DNA of 64,000 bases from Eutreptiella sp. 'Long Island Sound 2002' (taxonomy: Eukaryota; Euglenozoa; Euglenophyceae; Eutreptiales; Eutreptiaceae), in assembly GCA_964036045.1 (NCBI GenBank), contig OZ038385.1, forward strand, positions 22,767,813-22,831,812, read 5' to 3'. Below, in pieces: positions 21,325 through 31,659 of this stretch. The first letter of the stretch is position 1. Each line of letters starts with the position of its first letter. The notes beneath the pieces were generated by a model, which worked only from the letters and a program-made list of their open reading frames with translations, had not been told where the DNA came from and did not search any database. The position numbers were made by a program, and so were the translations under genes.

Positions 21325-22679
21325 TTGTGCATAAAATTGGCGAGAGGCGAGGGGCAGGGAACATTTGCTCTCAAAATTGCCAGAATGAGCAACAGCACTT
21401 GTTCCCAGTGGCATCCAACAGCCATTGCTGATGCCCACTGGGCAAATAACCCCGACTGCCCCTTGCACAAGTACCAGCAGAGTCAGGAAAACAAGGTTGA
21501 GCAGAATCCCGTGCTTAGATAAGGCCATGCTTCGGCAGCGGATGAGTCTCCGAGCCAAGTGGCTGGATGAGTGGGGACACCCTTCCCAGGTATGATTCAA
21601 ATGCCACATCCGACACTTGTCCCCTCAGCCCAAGGTGGTAGAGGGGCTTGCAAGCGCACAAGGGCAGCCAATGTCACTAGTCCTTTGACAACGACCAAAC
21701 ACTGATTTCCCTAGGAAATCCCATTGAGGTTGTGGCCAGGGCAGGGCGTGGGTTTCAAACCGAGCAAGTGTTGTTCCTGGGAAAAACGTCGATGACATGA
21801 CTGTGCGGTATCGTATGTGTCCACTGGGGCGACACAGGCAAATCTGACCCCTCCCCTGAAAAAGCTTTTGGTGCTTGACTAGTGGTGCAGCATTGTACAT
21901 GTGATACATGGAAAGGATGGATGCATCAGCGCTCTCGTTCATGTGCAGTAGAGCATGTTGCCACCGCTTGGTCGAATGGGCAACCACCAAAAAATTTCCG
22001 CGTCGAGGAAACCAAGGGTTAACCCGTCCGCAGAGACGGGGCGTCAAGCCGGAGGAGCGTGGAATGGGCTCCTGTTAGGGAAGGGACAGTAAGCAGAGGA
22101 CGGGGGTGGGGGGAGGGAAATGGCGTTGAACTCCTCCGCTCCATGGTGTGAAGATGTTGGGTCTTCTGTGTGGATTGATCTGTGGACACGCGGTTAAGAT
22201 GCGCCCAAGGGTTCGGCCGAAAGCTGAGGAGACACCGAGAAGGACTGCATTTTAAAGAGCTTAACCCTTCGGACCTGATGTCGGCAGGCTCCTGTCCCTG
22301 TGACCCTCAAGAATCACGTGTGCTTGGAAGGCCGCATCGAGCTGTGAGAGCTGGAGGCTCTGCCTGCTCAGAGTCGTGTGATTTCTGAACTCGCACTGCC
22401 ACGGCTGTGCTCTTCCTGCATCACACTGCGGTTGGATGGGGGGACACCGAGGGTCTGGCCAGTGCGTTCCTCCCCAGCGGGGCTGTGATGGTGTGGCATG
22501 GGGTGCCCTGGCCGGTCCGGGCAAAATACGTCGGGGCCGCAACTGCTTCTCGAAGGAACACCAACGTGAAGTGGTGGGGGCATTTGAGGAAACGGATGAG
22601 GACAGTACGGTGTTCACTGTGCAACACACCTTCACTTTTTTTTTTACTACGGTGTTCACTGTTCAACAGACCTTCACTT
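20870..22679. other. Spacer with a long CA microsatellite
   Basis: CA tracts occupy 21257-21323 with two interruptions. Duplicated TTCACTGT(G/T)CAACA, ending in CCTTCACTTTTTT, lies at 22611-22642 and 22650-22684. No gene is supported; a minus-strand frame with a hydrophobic ILLNLVFLTLLVLVQG (about 21500) is suggestive of a leader peptide but has no continuation. Confidence 0.35.
21257..21323 (+). repeat. Interrupted CA microsatellite
   Basis: Two CA blocks separated by CGCAAACAAA. Confidence 0.9.
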
Positions 22680-23079
22680 TTTTGTTACAACCAACCTGAT
22701 GACCGTGCCCTTTTCTACACCATTGATGGCGCGCCATCGCACATGCGTGCCAGTGTTGCAAGCCACGAGGTGCACCCATGTCCATATCTCTATGTGACAA
22801 AATTGAAATCAACTGTAACTTCAACAAATGGATGGCTGAAGCGTACTCCAGTTGGGTGGGAGACATTGTGGACAGCTGAAACCTGAGGGACAAACTCCGA
22901 TGCCAGAGCAAGAGGGAAAAGAATTTGCCCGTTGGATGAAAACCGTAGTTTTCGAAATCACAGATTATGCAGTGCATCAAGTTTTCACAAGAGCATATTT
23001 CACACAAGGCCTGAAATTGTCCCAACTGTTGGATGTGGCGATTTCGACTAAAAGCGCACCCCATGTCCTCAGATTTTGA
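22680..23079 (+). pseudogene. DDE-type transposase fragment, copy 2
   Basis: The first frame reads DDRALFYTIDGAPSHM (22693-22740), like the second catalytic Asp block of DDE transposases (hydrophobic-D-x-A-P-x-H), then HPCPYLYVTKLKSTVTSTNG, like the P-x-x-T-S-x-x-Q-P-x-D region. A frame change near 22880 leads to EFARWMKTVVFEITDYAVHQ and GLKLSQLLDVA, the helix shared with the minus-strand copy at 20.4-20.7 kb. Frame breaks, and loss of the N-terminal DNA-binding part and first Asp, make it a fossil. An acidic Ser/Asp tail follows at 23401-23547. Confidence 0.5.
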
Positions 23080-23324
23080 GGGGGCGTTTCTGCACAGCGA
23101 CACACAGCAACAGTAACAATAACAACACAGCACACCAACAGTAAGTTAGCTTTCCTGTGACCATCCTGAAAACCAACCACCACCGGGGAAGCATACGTCC
23201 ACATGGCAAAAACAGCAGATTTAGAAAACTGACAGCATCCTGGCGTTTTCTGTGTGAAACATAGTTTGTTTTAACTCATGATCTGAGTTTTCGGACTGAC
23301 CAGAAATCTGGGGCAGTCCTGTGT

Positions 23325-23547
23325 CTGGGAACACACCAAGGTCAACTTGGCCATCGGGGAAAATGGGTCCAAAATAGCCTACTTTTCGCACAGCGCGTGC
23401 ACAGCGCACGGTGCGCCCCCTGAGGCCAATTCAGGGTCAGATTCGGATTTGGATTCTGGGACAGACTCCAGTTCTGATGAGGTTTCTGATTCAGATTCTG
23501 GCTCAGATCCCATTTCCTCAGGTCGTTCTTCTATACTGATCGAATGA
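23325..23547 (+). pseudogene. Acidic Ser/Asp tail of transposase copy 2
   Basis: Reads ANSGSDSDLDSGTDSSSDE and SDSDSGSDPISSG, then stops at 23545-23547. The minus-strand copy at 20.4 kb has the same kind of tail after SQLLD, which supports joining this piece to the upstream fragment across a break or intron. Confidence 0.35.
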
Positions 23548-23650
23548 CAATTATCAGGCCAGGTCTTCTGGGGATCAGCGGCATGCGGATATTGTTTGGG
23601 CAAAGGCTGACTGGGGAGTACGGGGTCTGGCACATGCATAGGAACCAAAA

Positions 23651-24307
23651 TTGCATTCAACCAGGGATTTGGTTGATGATTCATGTGACCCTGCATCACT
23701 TGCTGTGCCACAGGCAGCCCCTGTGCCTGCCCCCAATCCTGGGCCCAAGCATATGCAGAAGTTTCGCATGCGATACACTCATGGAAAGGCTCCACGGCTG
23801 AGCGTTTGTAGTACTTATTTTTGTTTTGACAGATTTTCAGCACTATATGGCCCTATCTGTGGGCCCTATCACCAGACCGTAAGCCTTGCAGGTCTGCCCC
23901 AGCAACTGATTTCGATGCTGTGCGGTGACCCCGTGTTTGTCCCCATCCCCCAGTTGCTTGACAACCTTCTGAGCACGGTACCCCAGTGTCCGCACCAAAC
24001 TGCATTCTGGCCCCTTCCTGACACTTCGGATGAGTGGCGACCAGGAAAGCTGGCAAAAAGGCCAGCCACTAAGGCAACTGGGGACGATGGCCTGAACTAC
24101 TATGTCCTAAAAGTAGCTGGGGAGAATTTTTTCCTCCACAGACATGGTTGTCTGGACCTCAATGCTGCTTTGCTGTGCTCTCACTGCTTGTGTCTTCTCA
24201 CAGTACGCGTGAACAATACTCTTGTCAGAGCAAAAATCAGGTATTGTTACCGTTTGGGGACTTTTGTGTTGCTCTCGCAAGGTGGGGGGGTAGTGAGGAT
24301 AAACTGA
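23651..24307 (+). CDS. Unrecognised protein-like frame
   Basis: A 218-codon frame whose middle part looks protein-like: LPQQLISMLCGDPVFVPIP, FWPLPDTSDEWRPGKLAKR and DDGLNYYVLKVAGENFFLHR. Both ends run into low-information sequence, so exon limits are unclear. No known motif. It lies just downstream of the transposase fossil on the same strand and may be a second element gene. Confidence 0.28.
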   Translation: MHSTRDLVDDSCDPASLAVPQAAPVPAPNPGPKHMQKFRMRYTHGKAPRLSVCSTYFCFDRFSALYGPICGPYHQTVSLAGLPQQLISMLCGDPVFVPIPQLLDNLLSTVPQCPHQTAFWPLPDTSDEWRPGKLAKRPATKATGDDGLNYYVLKVAGENFFLHRHGCLDLNAALLCSHCLCLLTVRVNNTLVRAKIRYCYRLGTFVLLSQGGGVVRIN

Positions 24308-24524
24308 GTCTGACACCAGGTAATGTAGCGGGATAATGCCACGCCCGTAGGCTTCCTGGCGTGCTGTTTGAGGCACAAGACTGTGGGCTGATAACGAAAG
24401 CGGAGGAGAAATGGTCGATCCTGGAGCAGAAGAAGCACTGTGGATGAGGAAAATACCCCCCCACACCCCTGATCAGTACCTGCGCGTGACAGTATCCCCA
24501 CACCTCCGAGGGACCATAGCCAAA

Positions 24525-24546
24525 ATGCCCCCCCCCCCCCCCCCCC
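24525..24546 (+). repeat. 22-base C run
   Basis: One of the longest homopolymers in the window, ending in CGGGAACAC. Confidence 0.9.
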
Positions 24547-24717
24547 GGGAACACACTGGACCAGTGACCGGAAGGAAGACATGCAAAAACGAGGGCATAT
24601 GATCCACAAAATCACCGGGAAAACTACCTCGTGGGATGCGTGTTCAGCTCTACTGAGAGACAAGCTCTGTGTGCCACTTTTTCTGCCGCGAGTATTTGAC
24701 TTTGAAGAGCTACAGAG

Positions 24718-25161
24718 CTACACATGCTCAACAGGGGCCACTGGAATGGGCTCCCCAGCTGCAGGCTTGGCTGCAGGCTTGGCTGCTAACTGGACAGCAG
24801 ATTTGGCTGCACTGATGGTTGATGGTTTGGCACAAGATTTGGGAGCCTTGGGAACAAGCTGGGCAGCAGGTTCGGCAGGCGGCTCCAGCCCCTGTGGCAA
24901 GCACTGCACAACGAGCACATCATCAGCCACAGCGGGAGACCGCACCCATTTTGGGGGGCTACATTCACCAGTGAGCTGCCCAGCCTCTGGTTCATCAGCA
25001 GGACAGGTTGCTGGGGGGTACAGAAACGCGTCCAACTTCAGCTGCAACTTCTTCCCAGAATCTCCCAGAATCAGAATCTTGGCAAGCACAACACTGCCTC
25101 CTGATCGTTGGAGATTGACAACAGTACCAGCTGGGTTTGCGTCAATATGATCGACATCCAT
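24718..25161 (-). CDS. Unrecognised protein with Ala/Pro/Lys-rich tail
   Basis: ATG at 25161 gives a 147-residue product: MDVDHIDANPAGTVVNLQR, SGGSVVLAKILILGDSGKK, LQLKLDAFLYPPATCPADEP, then an Ala/Pro-rich tail with AKPAAKPAAGEP repeats ending at a stop at 24718. The frame is open above the ATG to 25329, but that part is hydrophobic and less protein-like. The N-terminal 50 residues resemble a small beta domain; the tail resembles a flexible basic linker. No family is recognised. A poly-C run and an AAGTGACC motif lie just upstream (25329-25349), as at other element edges here. Confidence 0.4.
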   Translation of the reverse strand: MDVDHIDANPAGTVVNLQRSGGSVVLAKILILGDSGKKLQLKLDAFLYPPATCPADEPEAGQLTGECSPPKWVRSPAVADDVLVVQCLPQGLEPPAEPAAQLVPKAPKSCAKPSTISAAKSAVQLAAKPAAKPAAGEPIPVAPVEHV

Positions 25162-25766
25162 GATTAAAATTGCGAAAAACGAAATTTTCTGCATGATAAA
25201 GGGGACAGTGTAATGCCTTGGATGCAAGAAAATTTGAAGTCCACAGCAATGCACCATTACCTTGTCCAACCAGCAAACACACAAAAGAAACTCAATACCC
25301 AACCTTCCAATTAAATTTGGAAAACTCAAAGTGACCCCCCCCCCCCCCGGGGGTACTAATCAAGGGCGGGTACCAATCGAGGAGGGGATAGCAGCATGCT
25401 AAACAACAGACAGTGAAGAGGTAGACACGTGCGGGCAATGTTCTGTCGACAGGAAGGTTCAGTGCCACCCTGCAGTCTCAAGCAGAATGGCATTTTGAGC
25501 AGAAACAGTTCTTTACAGGCATGACTCAGCCCCTCAAACTGCTTCGGTACCACTGGCAGTGACCTGTCGTACCTGTTTATAGGACTGCAAACCGGCTGCT
25601 GAATTTGGCTGTTGCTGCGACTGTCATGAGGCCGTCAGTTCGGCGCCAACAGCGACAGTAAAGCGAGGGTGATGCACACGTCGTGCGCGCTGCGCTTGCG
25701 TCTCAAAGGTCCATTGCATTCTTGTTCGTGGATGAAGTACGACTGCAAAGTTTGCTTCGCATTGCA

Positions 25767-25830
25767 CCTCCACAACAATGAAGCCGTAGTCAATTTGCCA
25801 ACAAACAACAGCGTTCGCCATGGACATCAC
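25767..25830 (+). repeat. Dispersed repeat (CTCCACAACAATGAAGC), copy 1
   Basis: CCTCCACAACAATGAAGC, then CAAACAACAGC, with a second diverged copy at 27026-27090. On the minus strand both give a similar peptide, VVC-x-x-ID-x-x-FIVVE, so the repeat may be a conserved coding piece. Confidence 0.65.
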
Positions 25831-25889
25831 CGCTCGTGTGCACGAGCTTGTGTGTTTGTCGTTCGTGTGTGCCATGTAGTCGCACCTGC

Positions 25890-27025
25890 TGGATCCTCAC
25901 CAGATGAGTGTCGGTGTGGGAAAGGGGAACCCCAAATTAGAGAGGGCAGAGGGCTATCAAGGTCCAGCCCGCCCTTGTGAAGGAGCGTAGAGCCTGGTGC
26001 TACACATGGACTTCATTACGGGAGGGGGGGTCAGCATGGGTCAACAGGATAATCCATCGAGAAGGTTGGCAAAGGCTGCCACCACCCGGCATGAGCCAGG
26101 GGGACAGATGCCCGCTCGCCCCCGCCCCCAGTGTGCCTCACCTTGACAAGTTGGGCTCCGAAAGGGGTTGGTTACAGCCCAAAACGGTATAGGGGTTCAG
26201 CCCCCGCCCCCAGACTCTGTGCATCGTCAGTGACAGCAGCAAACACTGCAAATGCTCACTGGAACACCCTCAGAATAAGTGTAACTTTTTCTGGACTGAA
26301 GAGTTGTACGTGGAGCAAAACTTTGGTGTATGCCGCCTTGGCAACCAGTGGACGTGAGGAAGGGGATGCAGACCACCATCCTCAACGTCACCTCACCCTG
26401 ACCGCAGCAGGCCAAACACTCGGGTTGCCTGTTTTGCCCCGAATATACACAGATTACACCGGTTCCCATAGATTGCAGCGAACTACCGCAAATTGCATCT
26501 GCCACCCCAAAAAAACCAAATTGGATTGCATTGGGTTCCGCGTTGTACACGGCAGAATGGTCAGGCGGTCCCCCAGGAAGGGTGGGCGTACCTCCAAACC
26601 TCGGGTGGAGGCCGGTTGAAAGGGTGCATTGGGATACAAGAGGCAAGAGGCAAGAGGCAGTGACAATGGATTCCGAGGGTCAGCGCTGGTTGAGGGCATT
26701 GCACTACGAGGCTGAGCATCATCCAATGACAACTCCATGTGCACTTTGCCTCATACAGGACCGCCAGCAGGCGGAGCCAACTCCAAAGTGCAGCGTCTCG
26801 TAGGGCGAAGCTGAGCTGCACCGAGAACGACGATGTCGCGATGGTCGTCCTGATATACTCACCGTGTGCAACTTTGGCTGGCAGTGGATAAGGGCACCCC
26901 ATGTGGGAGGGGTTTATGTCCGAAGGTGGAGAGGATGACCTGCGTATGAGGTCTGCCACGAGCTGTCTGAAGGCTTTCTTGGGTGCGCGCACCGGCCTCA
27001 GTATCACCTCGGGCATTACGCATGT
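25890..27025. other. No firm gene
   Basis: A minus-strand frame at about 27010-26900 (VILRPVRAPKKAFRQLVADL) is the only protein-like item. No repeats longer than 10 bases stand out. Confidence 0.3.
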
Positions 27026-27090
27026 CCTCCACAACAATGAAGCTGCAATCAATCCTCAAACAAACAACAGCATCGCAATGAACATCACCA
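27026..27090 (+). repeat. Dispersed repeat (CTCCACAACAATGAAGC), copy 2
   Basis: A diverged copy of 25767-25830, followed by a GT/GTT microsatellite. Confidence 0.65.
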
Positions 27091-27099
27091 CTGTGTGGG

Positions 27100-27178
27100 T
27101 GTGCGTGCGTGTGCGTGCGTGTGTGTGTGCGTGTGTTGTTGTTGTTGTTGTTGATCTTGTTGTTGTTGTTGAGTTCGT
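27100..27178 (+). repeat. GT then GTT microsatellite
   Basis: GTGCGTGC-type tract running into two GTT blocks. Confidence 0.85.
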
Positions 27179-27714
27179 GTGTGCCACGTGCCATTTAGAC
27201 GCAACGGTGGGGTCCTCATGGGAGGCTTCGACTCGAGCCCTCCGGCGACGTTGCACGTGCTTTTCGTCTGTGAAGCAGACCAAAGGGCGCGCAATCGAGC
27301 ACAGGGCATGTCTTTGCGTTCATCTTGTGTTTACACCAAAAGAACGATGGACGAAAAGGTGATGGTTCGTGCAGCGCCATTGGACACAAAATGTTGTGGG
27401 AAATCTTGACGTTTCAAATGAAGAGGCCCGCCATCACCCTCCTACATGGACAGGCCTGGCCTGCAAGCCAGCAGTGGAGGAGGCAACAGTAGGGCAAGCA
27501 GGCAGCTCTGACTGAAGGCATTGGTTTCCGGCTGCTGTCGCAGCAAACAGCCGTGCCTTTGGGACAGTAGCTGGGCCCGTGACACTCCCCGTAACACAAT
27601 GGCACATTGGTAATCGGAGGGATGTCAACTTGGGACTACAGCTTCAGAGCCGCGAAATTTAAATCTGCGAAAGCCGCTAACCTGCTCACTGTAGAGGAAG
27701 CATGCGTGTCGATA

Positions 27715-27815
27715 CTGTCGCACGCGCACGGTGCATCTGTCGCACGCACACAGTGCATCTCAGTGCATCTGTCGTGTGCATACAGCGCATCTGTCGCATG
27801 CAGACAGTGCACCTC
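27715..27815 (+). repeat. Degenerate minisatellite
   Basis: About four to five copies of a 22-25-bp unit with core GCATCTGTCG(C/T)(A/G)(C/T)GCA and ACAGTGC. Confidence 0.7.
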
Positions 27816-28548
27816 TTTCCCATGCATTCTTCCACCGAACCGCGCACTTTTGAAACAGGAATAAATCCAAAGCACCCAACGAGCCGTAATGCTGTTGTCA
27901 GCCCCACGGTGTGGACACAAACGCTGCTGATCATGGGCCTAGGTCTCGGGTCTGGAAAGGGGGGGGGGATCCTTCTCCCTACTGAAACGCCCCCCGTGTT
28001 TGAGCCCTCCATGCCTCTCGCATCCCCACGCACCAGTGCCGGCGGGGCTGGCGGGCTGAACGGTATGAGCGTGGGATGCCCACTCATCTGTGAAGCAGTG
28101 TGCGAATCCCGACAAAACCACAGCAACCTCCCAGTCGCAGGGTTGGACCCCAGGGCGGGGGGGGGGGAGGCTTCAATGGGTCGAACATGACACCCGTCTC
28201 ATATAATGGAGCCAATAGGAGCCCGACGAACCACACCTCCTCGCTGTGCCATGCTAGTCCAGAGCATTGCTCGCGTGCCTATCCGGCGGCCGAAACGGTG
28301 CGGAGACACCCCACACGGCGCCGTCCAATCAAGCCCTTCGCAAAAGGGTCACGCTTGTCTCATAGTGACGTGCAGTTTGGGACCCTCTGCAATGTAACAT
28401 CACACCTCCAACACGGTGCAAGACCATAACTCTGCTACGCATAGTTCCCCAAAAAAAGCAACAATTCACATGTCCTCTGTGCATGATCATACCCGTGCTA
28501 CACAGTACACTGTGGAATCTGTGCACGAGCTATATATGTGTATACATA

Positions 28549-28550
28549 TT

Positions 28551-28590
<40 letters not shown>
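28549..28590. repeat. TA microsatellite
   Basis: About 20 TA units, self-complementary. Confidence 0.9.
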
Positions 28591-28593
<3 letters not shown>

Positions 28594-30367
28594 CAAGCCA
28601 CAGCATCACCGCTATGCCGTGCAATGTGGCGTACATGCATCGCACCGCATAGCTGCGCAGTGTAGCCTGACGCCTGTCGATGATCGGCTCATGCCACCGA
28701 GGCACCAAAAAGCAGCCATAAGCACGCATGCAGGGAACAGCAAGGGCAAGCAAACAGCAGCAGCAGCAGCAGCAGCGACACCACCATAATGAGAAAGATA
28801 GCCATCACGAGGGCAACCATGACAATGACGACGACACCGACGATGACGGCAGTGACAAAAGAGGTGGAGGAGACAACTTCGGTGGTCAGGGGCCGTCTCA
28901 CACCAATCGTCATGGCGGCGCTGATTGGCGGCCAGTTACGGATGGCAGTCGCGTGCCGAGCCGCGCGGAGGTCCGGCGCTGGGGCGCAAGGGACTGATCC
29001 TTCGAGACTTTTAGAATGCAATGCAGATCCTCGAAAGATGCCCCGGTGGGCTTTCCCTACAGACAAACAGGGGGCAGCTGCCGGACGGGAGGGGGTGGGG
29101 ACGCCCGAAACGAATTCTGGCAAGGGCCGTGGCTTAACACTCCTTCTGGGGCCCTTGGCCGCCCTGAGCCAACGCTTCCATCCAACCCACATTAGAAATA
29201 TTAGTGACGGAGAGAAAATTTGAGGGATCGATCGTCGGTTCTCATGCACTGAATGTCCCCGCCGTAGACACTCCCAGCCATCACTTCTCAGAGTGCAAAA
29301 CAATCTCAAATGTCCCCCTCTTAGCTGAGGTGATCCATGTTGTGTGCTACATCGTGTGGGTCACACGTCCGAAGGCATGTGCGCACGCAATGCAACAACT
29401 TGGCTCATGCGCATCCGACAGCATCCGACAGTGTCCGGCAAAGGGTTCAGCTGTGTCCGATGGCATCCAGCAGACAGGTTCCTGAGCATCTGCTGCCTTC
29501 TGGTGCTAATGTCAACTATTGTGATTGCACATTCCACTCCCACAATTCCTAGCCTTCTCGACATATGTGGTTTCGTGTGAATGTAATGCAAAAGATAGAT
29601 GTGCTGTTCGGTGCGTCGGACGCCGAGACGAGGGAGACCACTACCCCCGTATTGGTGGGTGAGCTGCGGCCATTGGGGGGCTGCATGCCTACCACCACTT
29701 TCCGGAGGGCGGGAGATGGATGTCCATACCCGCTTGCATGGGCCGACCCTTACTCCCATAATTGAGATGGTCCACACAGATCTCCCAAAAGCGGAGGGGA
29801 CTTGATTCCAAATTCAGATGTGTTTCCGGCGGGTGTCTGGGTTGTGGTTGTGTGCGGGCAGCCCATGTGCGGGGAGTCCTCCACGGTTTCGCAATTCGGT
29901 GAGTCTTTGGGTATTTGTTGGCAACGGACTTGCACTATTGCCGCTATTGTTAGATCATTTTGTGACCTTGTGACCTTGACTAACGTCCACATCCACCAAT
30001 TGCCCTTGAATTTCCAGTCTGAGGCCGTCATGTTTCCCTCACTGGAGTGCATCCTAGTTGCTAGTACCAAATACTTCGAGCATCCCCTCAAATGCAAGTT
30101 GCAAACCACCCCCACCTCCCTCCAGCTCCACGGCCATGCAGAGAGTTGTTACAGGAGCAAGAAGGGTCCCCCTTCATGCAATACCGGCTACCGGGCCGGG
30201 CACCTGTAGCTAGCACCCAGTGGCTCAACTGTTGCAGGGCCTCACATATCCCACGGATCTTAAGGATTATGGCGCAATCTGTCTCATACTAGCAGTTGTC
30301 TCGACGAACTTTGTACCATGCCAAAGCCCCACTGCAGGCGCTTGGGTGGGCAAGCTAGGCCGTTGCT
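28591..30367. other. No supported gene, microsatellite-bearing
   Basis: A CAG run lies at 28755-28776. It is followed by a GAC/ATGAC-rich stretch (28800-28900) open on both strands because of its triplet bias. A frame at 29802-30209 (ILVASTKYFEHPLKC) is weakly protein-like. Confidence 0.3.
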
Positions 30368-30739
30368 GTGTTCTCGGTCGCCAAATCCTGCGCCACATTT
30401 TCGGTGATGAGCACCAAAGCCGGATGTCAGCCCGCAGTCATTCAGTACAGCTTGTACATTCCACCAGACATCAATACAGAATGCACAAGGAACCACTGCT
30501 GGACGTTCCGCGAAAATGACACCAAACGCGAAGTGTGGGGGCCAGCGATGTTGTTGCGCGCAACCGCCATGATTCATGGAGTGGAGTCACAAACAGCGCA
30601 TTCCTTAAAGTCTCTGGGACAAACTGAGCCAGAAATATTGGCACGGAAATTCTCCAGACAGCGATGTACTAAACCCTCAACAACCCTCAACACACGTCCA
30701 CACTTGTCACCAGCCGCGACTCTCAACAACCATCTATGA
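30368..30739 (+). CDS. Unrecognised protein-like frame
   Basis: A 123-codon frame; the part from about 30420 to 30600 reads CQPAVIQYSLYIPPDINTE, CTRNHCWTFRENDTKREVWG and PAMLLRATAMIHG, with a Cys/His pair and mixed charge unlike the low-complexity neighbours. Start and stop context are poor, so it is probably an exon or fossil. Downstream 30680-30790 is a CAACAACCCTC-type degenerate repeat. No family recognised. Confidence 0.25.
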   Translation: MFSVAKSCATFSVMSTKAGCQPAVIQYSLYIPPDINTECTRNHCWTFRENDTKREVWGPAMLLRATAMIHGVESQTAHSLKSLGQTEPEILARKFSRQRCTKPSTTLNTRPHLSPAATLNNHL

Positions 30740-31329
30740 CACTCCTCGACAATCCCCAACGTTCAACAACCCTCCACAAAACCTTCACAATGCTCAACAA
30801 CCGTCAGTATGCACTTGAAACCACATTCTTCAGCCTCTCCTGAGCAGAGAAATGCTCAAGAAATTTCACACCTAAAAAGCCCACACAAACCTCTCCCGTG
30901 AAACCCTGCAATCAACAGAGGGCAACGTGCACCTGTTCCAAAACGCATAGAACGTGGGGCATTGTGCCCACCTCCGAATCCTTGGCCGTCGGCCAGTAAT
31001 TTTTGTGTCGACTGTGGACATCCGGCAGCAGCGAGAGATGCTCTTGTGGGGTGAAGGGCCGTGGCGACGCGTCTGGTTGAGGCTCTGCACCTTTGGGCTG
31101 TTCCTGGCGAGGCTGCAGGCCTCCCCCCTGAACTCTGCAGAAGGATTGGCACTGGCAGCAGCACATGCAGCACAACGGCTGTATCAGAACCCATCATCCC
31201 ACCTTTGGCTTTGGCGCATCCCAGCGCCTAAGGGGAAAGGGAGTCGCGACTGTCGAGCTCCAGGAGCCCACAACCCCCACACCCCCTCCAGCTCCAGGAT
31301 CCCACAAGTTCTTTAAGGAATTCGCCACT

Positions 31330-31655
31330 CGTCACTAGAATCAGGCCACTGCTGAGCCCAGGGTTTAGGGTCCCAGGCAGCGCGGCCAGAGAAGGGGGCC
31401 CCGGCCGTGAGCCGCATGGCCTCCCGCAACAGCCCAGCCCCTGTACACGCGGGACACACCGGACGGAGTTCTGCAGTGCCGGGGCGTCACGCCCCAATTC
31501 GGCGGGGAACTTGCCCCGAGCAGGTCCGTTCTTGTAGTACAGGGGGCTGACGGAGCGGGCGGGCAGGCGTTTGGTTTGCAGCCCCAGGTCCGCATTGTCC
31601 AACAGAGCCTTGGACCCGACTTGCAGAGACCTGACGCAAACGCGACGGCGTGGCT
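31330..31655 (-). CDS. Unrecognised coding-looking stretch
   Basis: The minus frame reads SLQVGSKALLDNADLGLQTK, RLPARSVSPLYYKNGPARGK and FPAELGRDAPALQNSVRC. Third codon positions are strongly G/C, and the competing frames look worse. It becomes Gly/Pro-rich towards the lower end. Nothing identifies the family. The left flank holds CTCCAG-rich sequence without motifs. Confidence 0.3.
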
Positions 31656-31659
31656 GGGC

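Noticed and set aside
28700-29309. Long frames on both strands over CAG and GAC repeats
   Set aside because: Open because of triplet bias of the repeats, no other coding sign.
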